From positions 1-52,447 of the forward strand of contig JAZDJJ010000144.1 of assembly GCA_043804035.1 (NCBI GenBank): DNA of 52,447 bases. Reading direction: 5' to 3'. Each line of letters starts with the position of its first letter. Position 1 is the first letter of the stretch. The stretch is from JAZDJJ01 sp043804035 (GTDB lineage: Bacteria; Bacteroidota; Bacteroidia; Palsa-948). A model generated the notes under the pieces. The model saw only the letters and a program-made list of their open reading frames with translations, made no database searches and was not told the DNA's origin. A program made the translations under genes and the position numbers. Positions 17,011 to 25,708 of this stretch are shown in pieces.

Positions 17011-17229
17011 AATCAAAGTTTATCTGACAAAATCCTGTCTCCACATATAAATTATGTACAGGATGTCGGAATGTATTATCGTAGAAGAATGGGGAAACAA
17101 TAAAAGAAAAGAAAATGTTTTATCAAATAAAAAAATAATTCTATTCAGGGCAATAGAAATAAAAAGAATAGCAAACGATAGAACATACAAACATTCTACC
17201 ATTCTCTACTATTCCACCAACTACAAAGA

Positions 17230-17325
17230 TTAATGATCTTTCTTTTTATGACGATTCTTGCGTAAACGTTTCTTGCGCTTATGCGTGTTCATCTTTTTCC
17301 GTTTTCTTTTTTTTCCACTTGGCAT
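17230..17325 (-). CDS. AURKAIP1/COX24-domain small basic protein
   Basis: 31 codons, starting MPSGKKRKRKKMNTHKRKKR and ending RHKKKDH. The MPSGKKRKR...THKRKKRLRKNRHKKK pattern is the AURKAIP1/COX24 signature found in very small Bacteroidota proteins. It is related to the mitochondrial small-subunit protein mS38. A role as a ribosome-associated protein is therefore plausible, but inferred from the family. It lies upstream of rng on the same strand. Its shortness makes it easy to miss. Confidence 0.87.
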   Translation of the reverse strand: MPSGKKRKRKKMNTHKRKKRLRKNRHKKKDH

Positions 17326-17627
17326 AGTAATAAAAGTTTTAAGTCCCTCCTACCCTACCCTATCTGTCGGCAGGTACTCTCTTTCCATAAGAAAAGATTT
17401 TTATTCCATATTTATCATCAATGGAAAGAGTTAGGAAAAGACGGTTAATTTTTTAATATATTGTTTTTATTATTTTTGATAATCAATGTGTTGTTGGTCA
17501 AATATTTATCTCTCACATAAATATTACATAAAATAAAATTTGTCAAAAGTAATAATATTTTAATTATCTTTATTATGTTTAATGCAAATATAAATTTTAT
17601 AGCGATAAAATATCTACGCACTGCTTC
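17326..17627. other. 302-bp AT-rich divergent intergenic region
   Basis: It separates the leftward small basic protein gene from the rightward DUF4175 gene and must hold both promoters. A short CTGTCGGCAGG palindrome lies around 17364-17374, resembling units seen elsewhere. I see no clear TAnnTTTG element close to either start, no RNA gene and no ORF worth reporting. Confidence 0.5.
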
Positions 17628-20600
17628 ATGTACAAATCCGATTACCAGATATTGTTAGAAAAATTAGATGAGTTCATTCGGAAGTATTACAAGAACCATC
17701 TCATTCGCGGTGTATTGTATTCAACTGGAATGATGTTGCTATTTTATCTTTCCGTTACCATCCCCGAATATTTTGGACATTTTAATACAACGGTTCGTAC
17801 TGTTTTGTTTTATCTTTTTGTATTCACCAACTGTTGCATCCTTGCAAAGTTCATCATCATTCCGCTTTCCAAACTTAATAAACTTGGAAAAATAATTTCT
17901 AATGAACAAGCCGCACAAATAATTGGCAAACACTTTTCAAATGTGCAAGACAAACTTTTAAATGTTTTGCAATTAAAGAATCTACAATCTGCCAACCTGC
18001 CATTCCCTCAATCTGCTATTCTGATAGAGGCAAGCATCAATCAGAAAATAAAAGAACTTCGACTCATTCCATTTTCCGCTGCCATTGACCTGTGGCAGAA
18101 TAAAAAGTATTTTAAATATGCGTTAATTCCACTTTTGCTTTTTACATTTGTATTTCTTTCTAACTCAAACATTCTTACCGAAAGCACCAATCGTTTGCTG
18201 AATCATAGAACTTATTTTGAAAAGGAAGCACCCTTTCAGTTTATCATTCAAAATAAAGAAATGAAAATACCTCAACTTGATGACTTCACGCTCATTATGA
18301 AAGTGGCAGGAACAGAAATTCCTGAAGAAGTTTTTATTGAAATAAACAACAGTGAATATAAACTCGCCAAAGAAAACAAAACCATATTCAATTTTCTTTT
18401 CAGAAATGTGCAGAAAAATATTCCTTTCCGTTTTTCCGCTGATGGATTTGTTTCTAAAGAATATAAATTAATTGTGCTTCCTAAACCAATTTTATTAGAT
18501 TTTAATATTTTACTCAACTATCCAAAATACATCGGTAAAAAAGATGAAACAATAAAAAATACAGGCGACATGGTACTTCCTGTCGGAACAAAAGTTACAT
18601 GGAACTTTAACACACAAAATGCAAAACAATTAAAAATGCATTTGTCCGATACGACTTTTTCAGTACTATTGGTTGATGAAAACAAATTTTCATGCTCACA
18701 AATTTTCATGCACGACCAATCCTATTCTGTTTCATCTTCCAATGAATTTTTACAGAACAGAGATTCGCTTACATATTCCGTAAATATAATTCCAGATTTG
18801 TTTCCTGCCATTCAGGTTGAAGAAAAAAAGGACTCTGTTTTGCTCAAGCAAATTTATTTCATGGGTAACATCAAAGACGATTATGGTTTCAATCATCTTA
18901 CTTTCATCTCTCGTTTCCTCAATAAAAAAGATTCTTCTCTCATCAATACTCAAATTGTTCCCATTAGCAAATCAATCACACAGCAATCATTTTATTATTT
19001 CTGGGATATGTCGGTAATGAATATTGCTCCGAGTGATGAGATAGAATATTATTTTGAAGTATGGGATAATGATGGTGTGAATGGCAGCAAGGCAGCACGC
19101 ACTCAGCATTTGATATATCGTGCTCCTTCCAAAAAAGAAATTACTGAATCGGCTTCCCAAAAGAATACACGGATAAAAAATGAGATTGACGAAAGTATTC
19201 AACAGGCAAAAGCACTGCAAAAAGAATTAGATGATATCTATAAAAAAATATTGGATAAAAAAAATCTTTCTTGGGAAGAGAAAAAGAAAATGGAAGATTT
19301 GATACAGAAGCAGAAAGAACTTCAGGAAAGAATAGAAAAAATAAAAAATGAAAATTCCAACAATAATCAAATGCAATCGGAATTTTTAAAGCCCGATGAG
19401 AATATTGTAGAAAAGCAGAAACAACTTCAGGAACTATTTAATAATGTGATGACAGAAGATATGAAAAAGATATTTGAAGAAATGCAAAAGTTGATAGAGA
19501 AATTGGATAAGAATAAAATTCAGGAACAATTAGAAAAAATGAAACTCTCTAATAAAGATATAGAGAAAGAACTTGACCGTACATTAGAAATCTTTAAGCA
19601 GATAGAGTTTGAACAAAAGATGGAACAAACAATTGAGCAATTGAAAGAACTTGCCAAAGAACAAGATAAGTTGTCGCAGAAATCAGAAGAAAAAAATTTC
19701 GGTGAAAAAAAAGACGAGATAAAACAAAAACAAGATTTGCTGAACAAAGATTTTCAGGATATTCGTAAATCAATAGATGAGTTGGAGAAAAAAAACAACG
19801 AATTAGAACAACCAAATCCCATGCAGAACACCGAGCAGAAAGAACAGGAAATTCAGCAGGAACAACAAAACAGCAGCCAACAACTGAATGAAGGGAAAAA
19901 TAAAAAAGCATCGCAATCACAAAAAAATGCTTCACAGAAAATGAACCAACTTTCGCGGCAGATGCAGGAAATGATGGAACAAATGAATTCAGAACAACAA
20001 GAAGAAGATGAACGCGCACTGCGGGATATTCTGAACAATCTCATCCAACTTTCTTTTGACCAGGAAGCATTGATGAAAGAAACGAATAAAGTAAAATCCG
20101 AAAATCCGCAATATGTAAAACATACACAGCAGCAGAAAAAACTTAAAGACGATGCCGCAATGATAGAAGACAGTTTGCTTGCTCTCAGCAAACGACAGGC
20201 ATCTATACAAAGTGTGGTGAACAGAGAGATAAGTGCCATCAACATGAACATGGATAAATCCATTTATCTAATGTCAAAACGAGATAATCACTTTTCGCCA
20301 GATATAAGTTCCCGACAGCAATTCTCTATGACATCCATTAATAATCTTGCTCTGCTACTCAGTGAAACTCTCAACCAGATGCAGAACAATTGTAAATCGT
20401 CAAAGAGTGGGCAATGTTCCAAACCGGGCTCTTGCAAAAAACCGGGACATGGAAAAAAACCATCGTTTTCTTCTATGAGACAAATGCAAGAAGAACTAAA
20501 TAAAAGAATACGGGAACTTAAAAAATCTTTAGAAAAAGGACAAAATCCCAACGGACAGAAACAAGGCAATCAGCAGGGAACCGGAAGCATGAGCGAAGAA

Positions 20601-20978
20601 CTGGTAAAAATTGCTGCACAGCAAGAAGCCCTCAAACAAATGATGATGCAAATGATGAAAGAAGGTGGCATGGCGCCAGGAGATGCAAAGAACACATTAA
20701 AGATGATGGAAGAAACGCAGAAAGATATGGTAAATAAAATGCTCAACGAAAAAACTATCATACGACAACAACAGATACTGGAAAAATTATTGGACTATGA
20801 AAAAGCAGAAAGAGAACGTGATACCGAACAAAAAAGACAAGCGAAAGAAGCAAGAGATGAGCCGAAACGTAATCTTTCAGAATTTATGGAATACAATATG
20901 CGTAAAAAAAAAAGAAACCGAATTATTAAAAACTATTCCTCCTTCTTTCAGAAGTTTTTACAAGAACAAAGTATCTGA
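17628..20978 (+). CDS. DUF4175 family protein, large membrane-anchored coiled-coil protein
   Basis: 1116 residues. Hydrophobic helices near 30-50, 60-85 and 165-185 anchor the N-terminus. A beta-rich region follows (about 200-510), then a long Gln/Glu/Lys-rich coiled coil (about 520-1115) with Met-rich stretches. This size and layout match DUF4175, a family widespread in Bacteroidota with no defined function. The segment CSKPGSCKKPGHGKKPS near residue 930 has three Cys residues and may be a flexible linker. The next gene begins 36 bp later. Confidence 0.82.
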   Translation: MYKSDYQILLEKLDEFIRKYYKNHLIRGVLYSTGMMLLFYLSVTIPEYFGHFNTTVRTVLFYLFVFTNCCILAKFIIIPLSKLNKLGKIISNEQAAQIIGKHFSNVQDKLLNVLQLKNLQSANLPFPQSAILIEASINQKIKELRLIPFSAAIDLWQNKKYFKYALIPLLLFTFVFLSNSNILTESTNRLLNHRTYFEKEAPFQFIIQNKEMKIPQLDDFTLIMKVAGTEIPEEVFIEINNSEYKLAKENKTIFNFLFRNVQKNIPFRFSADGFVSKEYKLIVLPKPILLDFNILLNYPKYIGKKDETIKNTGDMVLPVGTKVTWNFNTQNAKQLKMHLSDTTFSVLLVDENKFSCSQIFMHDQSYSVSSSNEFLQNRDSLTYSVNIIPDLFPAIQVEEKKDSVLLKQIYFMGNIKDDYGFNHLTFISRFLNKKDSSLINTQIVPISKSITQQSFYYFWDMSVMNIAPSDEIEYYFEVWDNDGVNGSKAARTQHLIYRAPSKKEITESASQKNTRIKNEIDESIQQAKALQKELDDIYKKILDKKNLSWEEKKKMEDLIQKQKELQERIEKIKNENSNNNQMQSEFLKPDENIVEKQKQLQELFNNVMTEDMKKIFEEMQKLIEKLDKNKIQEQLEKMKLSNKDIEKELDRTLEIFKQIEFEQKMEQTIEQLKELAKEQDKLSQKSEEKNFGEKKDEIKQKQDLLNKDFQDIRKSIDELEKKNNELEQPNPMQNTEQKEQEIQQEQQNSSQQLNEGKNKKASQSQKNASQKMNQLSRQMQEMMEQMNSEQQEEDERALRDILNNLIQLSFDQEALMKETNKVKSENPQYVKHTQQQKKLKDDAAMIEDSLLALSKRQASIQSVVNREISAINMNMDKSIYLMSKRDNHFSPDISSRQQFSMTSINNLALLLSETLNQMQNNCKSSKSGQCSKPGSCKKPGHGKKPSFSSMRQMQEELNKRIRELKKSLEKGQNPNGQKQGNQQGTGSMSEELVKIAAQQEALKQMMMQMMKEGGMAPGDAKNTLKMMEETQKDMVNKMLNEKTIIRQQQILEKLLDYEKAERERDTEQKRQAKEARDEPKRNLSEFMEYNMRKKKRNRIIKNYSSFFQKFLQEQSI

Positions 20979-21014
20979 ATATTTTAACAATTACGCAACT
21001 CAATAATCAATACA

Positions 21015-21419
21015 ATGATACCAGAAAATCAAAAACTCCTAATCCCTTCCAAATCGGAAAATATCGTACTGATTGAAAAATTAGTGGATGATATATGCGA
21101 TCTTTATAACATAAAAGAAGAAGCATACGGAAATATTTTAGTAACGATTACCGAAGCCACCAACAATGCAATTCGGCATGGCAATAAATTAGATTCTAAA
21201 AAAAATATTGAAATTTCCTTTGAAGTAAAAGACGGTAAACTATTTTTTACAGTGATAGACCAAGGACCTGGTTTTGATCACCTTCATATTCCCGATCCTA
21301 CCGACCCGAAGAACATTGAAAAACCTACAGGACGAGGCATCTATTTAATGAGACACCTTGCCAATAAAATTGTTTTTGAAAATAATGGAAGCAAGGTGAT
21401 AATTGAGTTTGAACTTTAA
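21015..21419 (+). CDS. Anti-sigma-factor-type serine kinase / GHKL ATPase
   Basis: 134 residues with the GHKL ATPase motifs of RsbW-like proteins: N-box TEATNNAIRHGN, G1-box DQGPGFD and G2-box GRGIYLM. Such proteins bind a sigma factor or phosphorylate an anti-sigma antagonist. No partner antagonist (STAS) gene is nearby, so the target is unknown. It follows the DUF4175 gene with a short gap and probably shares its transcript. Confidence 0.83.
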   Translation: MIPENQKLLIPSKSENIVLIEKLVDDICDLYNIKEEAYGNILVTITEATNNAIRHGNKLDSKKNIEISFEVKDGKLFFTVIDQGPGFDHLHIPDPTDPKNIEKPTGRGIYLMRHLANKIVFENNGSKVIIEFEL

Positions 21420-21475
21420 AATGAACTACCACAACCTGCAAGGAATTCTTTTGAATAAAGAAATTTTACAATTCA

Positions 21476-22048
21476 TCATTTTTTTTCAATCGCTTCACAA
21501 AGATTTACAAAAATATTCTCAATACCGCCTACTCCTTTTATGCTTTTCAGTTTTCCTTGTTTTGCATAAAATTCTTTCAGCGGAGAAGTTTTTTTATTGT
21601 ATTCATTTATCCTGTTTCCGATAATCGTTTTATCCACATCATCACTTCTGCCTGAAGTTTGCCCGCGCAAAAGAATTCGTTTAATTAACTCTTCATCTTC
21701 AACTTCAAGAGAGAGAGTCATTGTGATAGAAAGATTTTTTGTGGAAAGAAATTCATCTAATTTGTCTGCCTGCGCAATAGTACGCGGAAAGCCATCAAAG
21801 ATAAATCCTTTTGCATCAAGATTTTTACTGACATCAAATTCAAGCATACTGATTGTTACTTCATCTGGAACAAGTTCGCCTTTGTCCATAAATCCTTTTG
21901 CTTGTCTTCCGAGTTCAGTTCCACCTTTTATATTAGCACGAAAAATATCACCGGTGGAAAGATGAATCAATTGATATTTTTTGGCTATTTTTTCTGCTTG
22001 GGTGCCTTTGCCCGCACCAGGAGGACCAAAGATTACGATGTTTAACAT
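21476..22048 (-). CDS. adk: Adenylate kinase
   Basis: 190 residues, the short type. The P-loop GPPGAGKGTQ is at 8-17. The AMP-binding region has LSTGDIFRANI, the conserved FDGFPRTIAQAD follows, and the short LID contains RGQTSGRSDD. No zinc-finger cysteines are present. It catalyses ATP + AMP = 2 ADP in the cytoplasm. It is convergent with the anti-sigma-type gene, with 56 bp between the stops. Confidence 0.96.
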   Translation of the reverse strand: MLNIVIFGPPGAGKGTQAEKIAKKYQLIHLSTGDIFRANIKGGTELGRQAKGFMDKGELVPDEVTISMLEFDVSKNLDAKGFIFDGFPRTIAQADKLDEFLSTKNLSITMTLSLEVEDEELIKRILLRGQTSGRSDDVDKTIIGNRINEYNKKTSPLKEFYAKQGKLKSIKGVGGIENIFVNLCEAIEKK

Positions 22049-22095
22049 AAATTTTAAATTTTAAATTGTTATTACTGAATTTAAATTTGAAGTGC

Positions 22096-22239
22096 AACAA
22101 ACGTACATAAAATTTTTAATTACACCGAACAGAAATAGATTTTCGGATTTTTGCAAACAATCTTCCTGCATATTTTCCGAAAAATTAAATTCTTTTGAGT
22201 ATACACATAAACGGGATAAAAATCAAAAAGGGTTTATGG
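22096..22239. repeat. Dispersed repeat, frame-disrupted copy
   Basis: The left part (AACAAACGTACATAAAATTT onward) matches 7756-7803. The core AAATTTTTAATTACAC matches about 23009, and the right end (ACGGGATAAAAATCAAAAAG, 22211-22230) matches 23125 and 35433. In the frame used by the 23001-23153 copy, the right end reads NGIKIKKGLW, but the left part is in another frame, so this copy looks decayed. The rest of 22049-22413 holds an imperfect CACAAG/CTTGTG hairpin (about 22289-22312) and nothing else recognised. Confidence 0.65.
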
Positions 22240-22413
22240 AAGAAATTTATGTAAAAATTTTCAATCTACTACTATCCCTGCACTGACACAAGACCCGTGT
22301 TACCGCTTGTGCTGTTTTGTCGTCTGTGTCCCAATAAATTATCCGTAAATGTTGAGTTTTAAAGTGTCTACCGAATGTGCGTTATTTATATTCCCCATTA
22401 CTGTCATCTTACT

Positions 22414-22920
22414 TTAACCACTTTTAAATCCTATCCGCTTACGTTTTCTGTAAATTGTTTCCTGCTTATCTTTTTTTATCAAGTAATTTAATGCTTCGTA
22501 AACATTTCTGAATTGATGATTATACTTGCGTTCTAATTTTTTTAATTTTTCCGTTAAATCTTTGTGTGTGAGAGCATACTGCCGAATGAAAACAAAAGCC
22601 CGCATAATGTAAATATTCACCTCAACCGCTTTTTTGCTTTTCAATACGCTGGAAAGCATTGCTACGCCCTGTTCGGTAAAAGCAAACGGCGTTGAGGGAC
22701 TAAACCTTTCCGGCAGGTTATCCCAATTTGGGATAAGTTCCTGCCATTCTTGCTTTGTTATCTGAAACATAAAGTCATCTGGGAACCGGTCAAGGTTTCT
22801 TCGTACAGCCCGTTTTAATAATCGTGTTTCTGTTTCATACAATGTAGCAATGTCATAGTCCAGAATTACTTTCTGCCCTCTTATTTCGTAAATCTTGCGT
22901 TGTATTATTTGAAGTTGCAT
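22414..22920 (-). CDS. ORF6N domain protein
   Basis: 168 residues from the ATG at 22920; an in-frame TTG nine bases earlier is less likely. The N-terminal region (residues about 8-95) matches ORF6N: VILDYDIATLYETETRLLKRAVRRN, with FPDDFMFQIT and FAFTEQGVAMLSSVLKS. The C-terminus is helical and basic. ORF6N proteins occur in phages and mobile regions and are presumed DNA-binding; the function here is unknown. Repeats flank it on both sides, consistent with an acquired gene. Confidence 0.85.
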   Translation of the reverse strand: MQLQIIQRKIYEIRGQKVILDYDIATLYETETRLLKRAVRRNLDRFPDDFMFQITKQEWQELIPNWDNLPERFSPSTPFAFTEQGVAMLSSVLKSKKAVEVNIYIMRAFVFIRQYALTHKDLTEKLKKLERKYNHQFRNVYEALNYLIKKDKQETIYRKRKRIGFKSG

Positions 22921-22948
22921 ATCAGTCAAGTTATTTTATTTGAAGTTG

Positions 22949-22956
22949 CAAAGATA
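22949..22956 (-). promoter_or_regulatory. Bacteroidota -7 element TATCTTTG before the ORF6N gene
   Basis: On the minus strand this reads TATCTTTG, an exact match to TAnnTTTG. Transcription would begin about 20 bases before the ATG at 22920. No good -33 TTTG is seen at the usual spacing. A 15-bp direct repeat (TGCAACTTCAAATAA) links the first transcribed bases to the start-codon region. Confidence 0.55.
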
Positions 22957-23000
22957 CAACTTAACAATGGATATTTCTATTCTTTTTTCTTCGTTAATGG

Positions 23001-23153
23001 ATGAAAAAAATAAAATTTTCAATTACACATATTTTCGGCAAGTGCTCAAATACCAATATTTCGGCAAATTTCGGCTATTTCGGCAAGCTCAATAACCTGC
23101 TCAATTACCAAGCTCAATACGAGAACGGGATAAAAATTAAAAAGGATTTATAG
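23001..23153 (+). other. 50-codon repeat-associated ORF ending NGIKIKKDL
   Basis: An intact frame runs from ATG 23001 to TAG 23153. It begins MKKIKFSITHIFGK and ends NYQAQYENGIKIKKDL. The right end shares a reading frame with the copy at 35383-35482, where the differences are synonymous or conservative. The left end resembles 7756-7803 and 22096-22147. It may be the last recognisable piece of a mobile gene, or a repeat that happens to be open. I would not assign a function or insist that it is translated. Confidence 0.4.
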
Positions 23154-23220
23154 ATGGCGGGTCAAAGCCCGCCATGACGAACTAATGATGGAGGGTCAAA
23201 GCCCGCCATGACGAACTAAT
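23153..23220. repeat. 34-bp tandem duplication carrying GGCGGG/GCCCGCC palindromes
   Basis: The units 23153-23186 and 23187-23220 differ at one base (C to A inside the left arm). Each contains GGGTCAAAGCCCGCCATGAC. Similar units occur at 6074-6101 and 8113-8141. The change in unit 2 breaks one stem pair of the palindrome. Together with the preceding ORF-like repeat, it fills most of the 22930-23243 interval. Confidence 0.85.
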
Positions 23221-23243
23221 AAGTGAGCAAACATATTTCGTTG

Positions 23244-24959
23244 TTAATATCCTTCTGCTGTATCATCTCCTCTTTTATCAGCACCTCCTTCTAATTTTCC
23301 GTTTGGCAAAATTAAAATTGCATCAGTTCTTCCTATGGGATTTCGCTTTATTACATGATGTCCTTTCTTTTTAAGAGAGATAACTGTTAAACTATCCAGA
23401 GCATTTTCTTCAGCAAAAATAGTATCCGGATGCCATTGATGATGAAATTTTTTTGCGTTCACTGCTTCCTGCATTGTCATTCCGTGTTCAACAACATTCA
23501 TAATAGTTTGAAAAATAGAAGTGATAATTGTTGAACCACCCGGTGTTCCTACAACCATAAAAAGTTTTCCATCTTTTTCAATAATAGTTGGAGCCATAGA
23601 ACTCAACATTCTTTTTCCGGGGGCAATAGCATTTGCATCCGACCCGATGAGTCCGTAAGCATTAGAAATTCCGGGCTTGGAACTGAAATCATCCATCTCG
23701 TTGTTCAACAAAAATCCTGAACCGGGGACAAAAATTAATGAACCATAAGAGCCATTTAACGTTGTGGTAACAGCAACTGCATTGCGCCATTTGTCAACGA
23801 TAGAAAAATGAGTGGTTTGTTCTTTTTCTGTTTTCCCAAAAAAAGATGGAGCAATGTTTTTGCTTTTTGATGCAATATCAGGAGTAAAATTTTTCATCCG
23901 CGAAATAATATAATCAGAATCAAGTAGATTATTAACAGGAACCGGATAAAAATCAGGGTCGCCAAGATGTTCTGCACGGTCGGCATAAACTCTTTTTTCG
24001 GCTTCCACCATCAGGTGAACATTTTTTTCTTTGTTCCATCCCCAATCTTTCAGAGAATACTTTTCAATCATATTTAGTAACTGCACGAGAGCAATTCCTC
24101 CACTGGAAGGAGGTGGCATAGAAATGATATGATAGTTTTTGTAATATCCTGTTACGGGAGTTCGCCAAACAGATTCATAGTTTTCTAAATCAACTGTTGT
24201 TATCAATCCTTTTCCTCTTTGCATTTCTGATAAAATATTTTCAGCCGTTTCTCCTGAATAAAATCCTTTTCTTCCTTTATCACGAATGAGCGTCAACGTT
24301 TTTGCAAGTTCTTTTTGTATGAGCGTGTCGCCCGCTTTCCAGTTCTGATTTTTCACAAGAGGCACGGCATAACTCATGTCGTTGTATTTCAAAAAATCTT
24401 TTTTCAGTTTATTCAGTTCTTTTGCTTGTCGTTCGGTGATAGAGAATCCTTTTTCCGCAAGATCAATTGATGGCTGAATTAAATCTTTCCAGGGAAGTTT
24501 ACCATATTTCTGATGTGCTTTTACCATTCCATCCACAGTTCCCGGAACACCAACAGAAAGATTTCCGTAAAAACTCAACCCGTCAATCACATTTCCATTT
24601 TTATCAAGATACATATTGCGAGTTGCTTTCATCGGTGCTTTCTCGCGGAAGTCAAGAGAATTTATTTTTCCATTACTCATTCGCAAAACCATAAATCCAC
24701 CGCCACCAATATTTCCTGCATTCGGATAAACAACTGCCAATGCAAATTGAACCGCGACAGTTGCGTCAACTGCATTTCCACCTTTTTTCAAAATTTTAAT
24801 TCCGACTTTTGATGCCTCCTGATGTGCAGAAACCACCATACAGGAATCAGTTATTAGCCCTATGTTTTCTACTTGCTTAACAGAATTTTCTTTAGAAGGA
24901 TTACAAGAAAGAAAAGTTATAAAAACAAACAGAAATAATATTTTTAAAAATATTTTCAT
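23244..24959 (-). CDS. ggt: Gamma-glutamyltransferase, lipoprotein form
   Basis: 571 residues. A signal peptide ends at lipobox Cys19 (ITFLSC). The precursor self-cleaves before a Thr: KEQTTHFS places the scissile bond at Gln381-Thr382, as in the family, and Thr382 becomes the nucleophile. Other conserved stretches are GNIGGGGFMV, PPPSSGGIAL and the C-terminal GTPGGSTIITS. The enzyme hydrolyses or transfers the gamma-glutamyl group of glutathione and related peptides, here probably on the envelope. It diverges from the higBA pair. Confidence 0.94.
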   Translation of the reverse strand: MKIFLKILFLFVFITFLSCNPSKENSVKQVENIGLITDSCMVVSAHQEASKVGIKILKKGGNAVDATVAVQFALAVVYPNAGNIGGGGFMVLRMSNGKINSLDFREKAPMKATRNMYLDKNGNVIDGLSFYGNLSVGVPGTVDGMVKAHQKYGKLPWKDLIQPSIDLAEKGFSITERQAKELNKLKKDFLKYNDMSYAVPLVKNQNWKAGDTLIQKELAKTLTLIRDKGRKGFYSGETAENILSEMQRGKGLITTVDLENYESVWRTPVTGYYKNYHIISMPPPSSGGIALVQLLNMIEKYSLKDWGWNKEKNVHLMVEAEKRVYADRAEHLGDPDFYPVPVNNLLDSDYIISRMKNFTPDIASKSKNIAPSFFGKTEKEQTTHFSIVDKWRNAVAVTTTLNGSYGSLIFVPGSGFLLNNEMDDFSSKPGISNAYGLIGSDANAIAPGKRMLSSMAPTIIEKDGKLFMVVGTPGGSTIITSIFQTIMNVVEHGMTMQEAVNAKKFHHQWHPDTIFAEENALDSLTVISLKKKGHHVIKRNPIGRTDAILILPNGKLEGGADKRGDDTAEGY

Positions 24960-25033
24960 AAGTCAGCAAAACTAATATTTTTGTTTGTGACTTTTTATCC
25001 CTATATTTTTATTTTTTCATTACACAAATTCTG

Positions 25034-25041
25034 TATCTTTG
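25034..25041 (+). promoter_or_regulatory. Bacteroidota -7 element TATCTTTG before the toxin gene
   Basis: The element is an exact TAnnTTTG match and ends 4 bases before the GTG start at 25046. Transcription would begin at or next to the start codon, giving a leaderless or nearly leaderless mRNA. No clear -33 element is seen. Confidence 0.55.
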
Positions 25042-25045
25042 CAGA

Positions 25046-25396
25046 GTGAACAAAAAACAAAAGCATAGGATTATAATTTTTTACAAGAACTATTTTCAAG
25101 AGTTTTTCATAAAACAACAAGACAAAGTGAAAGATAAATTTATCTGGACCTTTAACTTGATAGAAGAACTACAAAGAGTACCTGAAACGTATCTTAAACA
25201 CATAAAGAATACGGATGGACTTTTTGAAATTAGGGTGCAACAAGGTAGCGACATTTTTCGTGTTTTCTGTTTTTTTGCTCAAGGGCACTTGATTATTTTA
25301 ATAAATGGGTTTCAAAAGAAAACTCAAAAAACACCAAAACAAGAAATTAAAAAGGCACTTAAAATAAAAGAAGAATATGAAAACGAAAAAAAGTAA
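25046..25396 (+). CDS. higB: HigB/RelE-type toxin (phage Gp49-like)
   Basis: 116 residues from GTG. The family landmarks of Gp49-like HigB toxins are present: YLKHIKNTDGLFEIRVQQGSDIFRVFCFF and LIILINGFQKKTQKTPKQEI. Proteins of this family cut mRNA on the ribosome. The antitoxin gene overlaps it by 20 bp in the toxin-first order usual for HigBA. The pair lies between ggt and a palindromic element, in a repeat-rich area. Confidence 0.9.
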   Translation: MNKKQKHRIIIFYKNYFQEFFIKQQDKVKDKFIWTFNLIEELQRVPETYLKHIKNTDGLFEIRVQQGSDIFRVFCFFAQGHLIILINGFQKKTQKTPKQEIKKALKIKEEYENEKK

Positions 25397-25682
25397 TATT
25401 ATGACACTTGACCAGTTCAAGGAAAAACATTATGGCAAATCTGGGACAGAAAAACGAGACCAACTTGATGAAGGTTACGAAGATTTTAAAATTGGTGCTT
25501 TAATTCACGATGCACGACTTGAAAAGGGCTTAACACAAGAAGAACTTGCCGTGAAAATTGGAACAACAAAATCTTATATCTCTAAAATAGAAAATAATGT
25601 TAACGAAATACGTTTTTCTACACTTAAAAAAATTATAGAATTTGGGTTGGGGGGACAATTACAGCTCTCAATTAAATTTTGA
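25377..25682 (+). CDS. higA: HigA-type antitoxin, XRE-family HTH
   Basis: 101 residues if started at ATG 25377, which overlaps the toxin; ATG 25401 is the alternative and would begin MTLDQFKEKHYG. The helix-turn-helix is at about 40-90 (RLEKGLTQEELAVKIGTTKSYISKIEN). It should bind HigB and repress the shared promoter. The C-terminus (GGQLQLSIKF) resembles the dimerising strand of HigA-like proteins. Confidence 0.9.
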   Translation: MKTKKSNIMTLDQFKEKHYGKSGTEKRDQLDEGYEDFKIGALIHDARLEKGLTQEELAVKIGTTKSYISKIENNVNEIRFSTLKKIIEFGLGGQLQLSIKF

Positions 25683-25708
25683 TGCATCTTTTTTATCTGA
25701 TGGAATTT

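Noticed and set aside
17020..17202. 60-codon leftward frame upstream of rng
   Set aside because: Low-complexity hydrophobic translation of AT-rich intergenic DNA with no homology I recognise. The real small gene there is 17230-17325.
19594..20263. Long leftward frames opposite the DUF4175 gene
   Set aside because: They are shadows of the Gln/Glu/Lys-rich coiled coil; their compositions (Phe, Cys, Ser) reflect the complementary codons.
22092..22286. 64-codon rightward frame between adk and the ORF6N gene
   Set aside because: It is a translation of a decayed repeat copy. The conserved right-end frame (NGIKIKK) is in a different frame.
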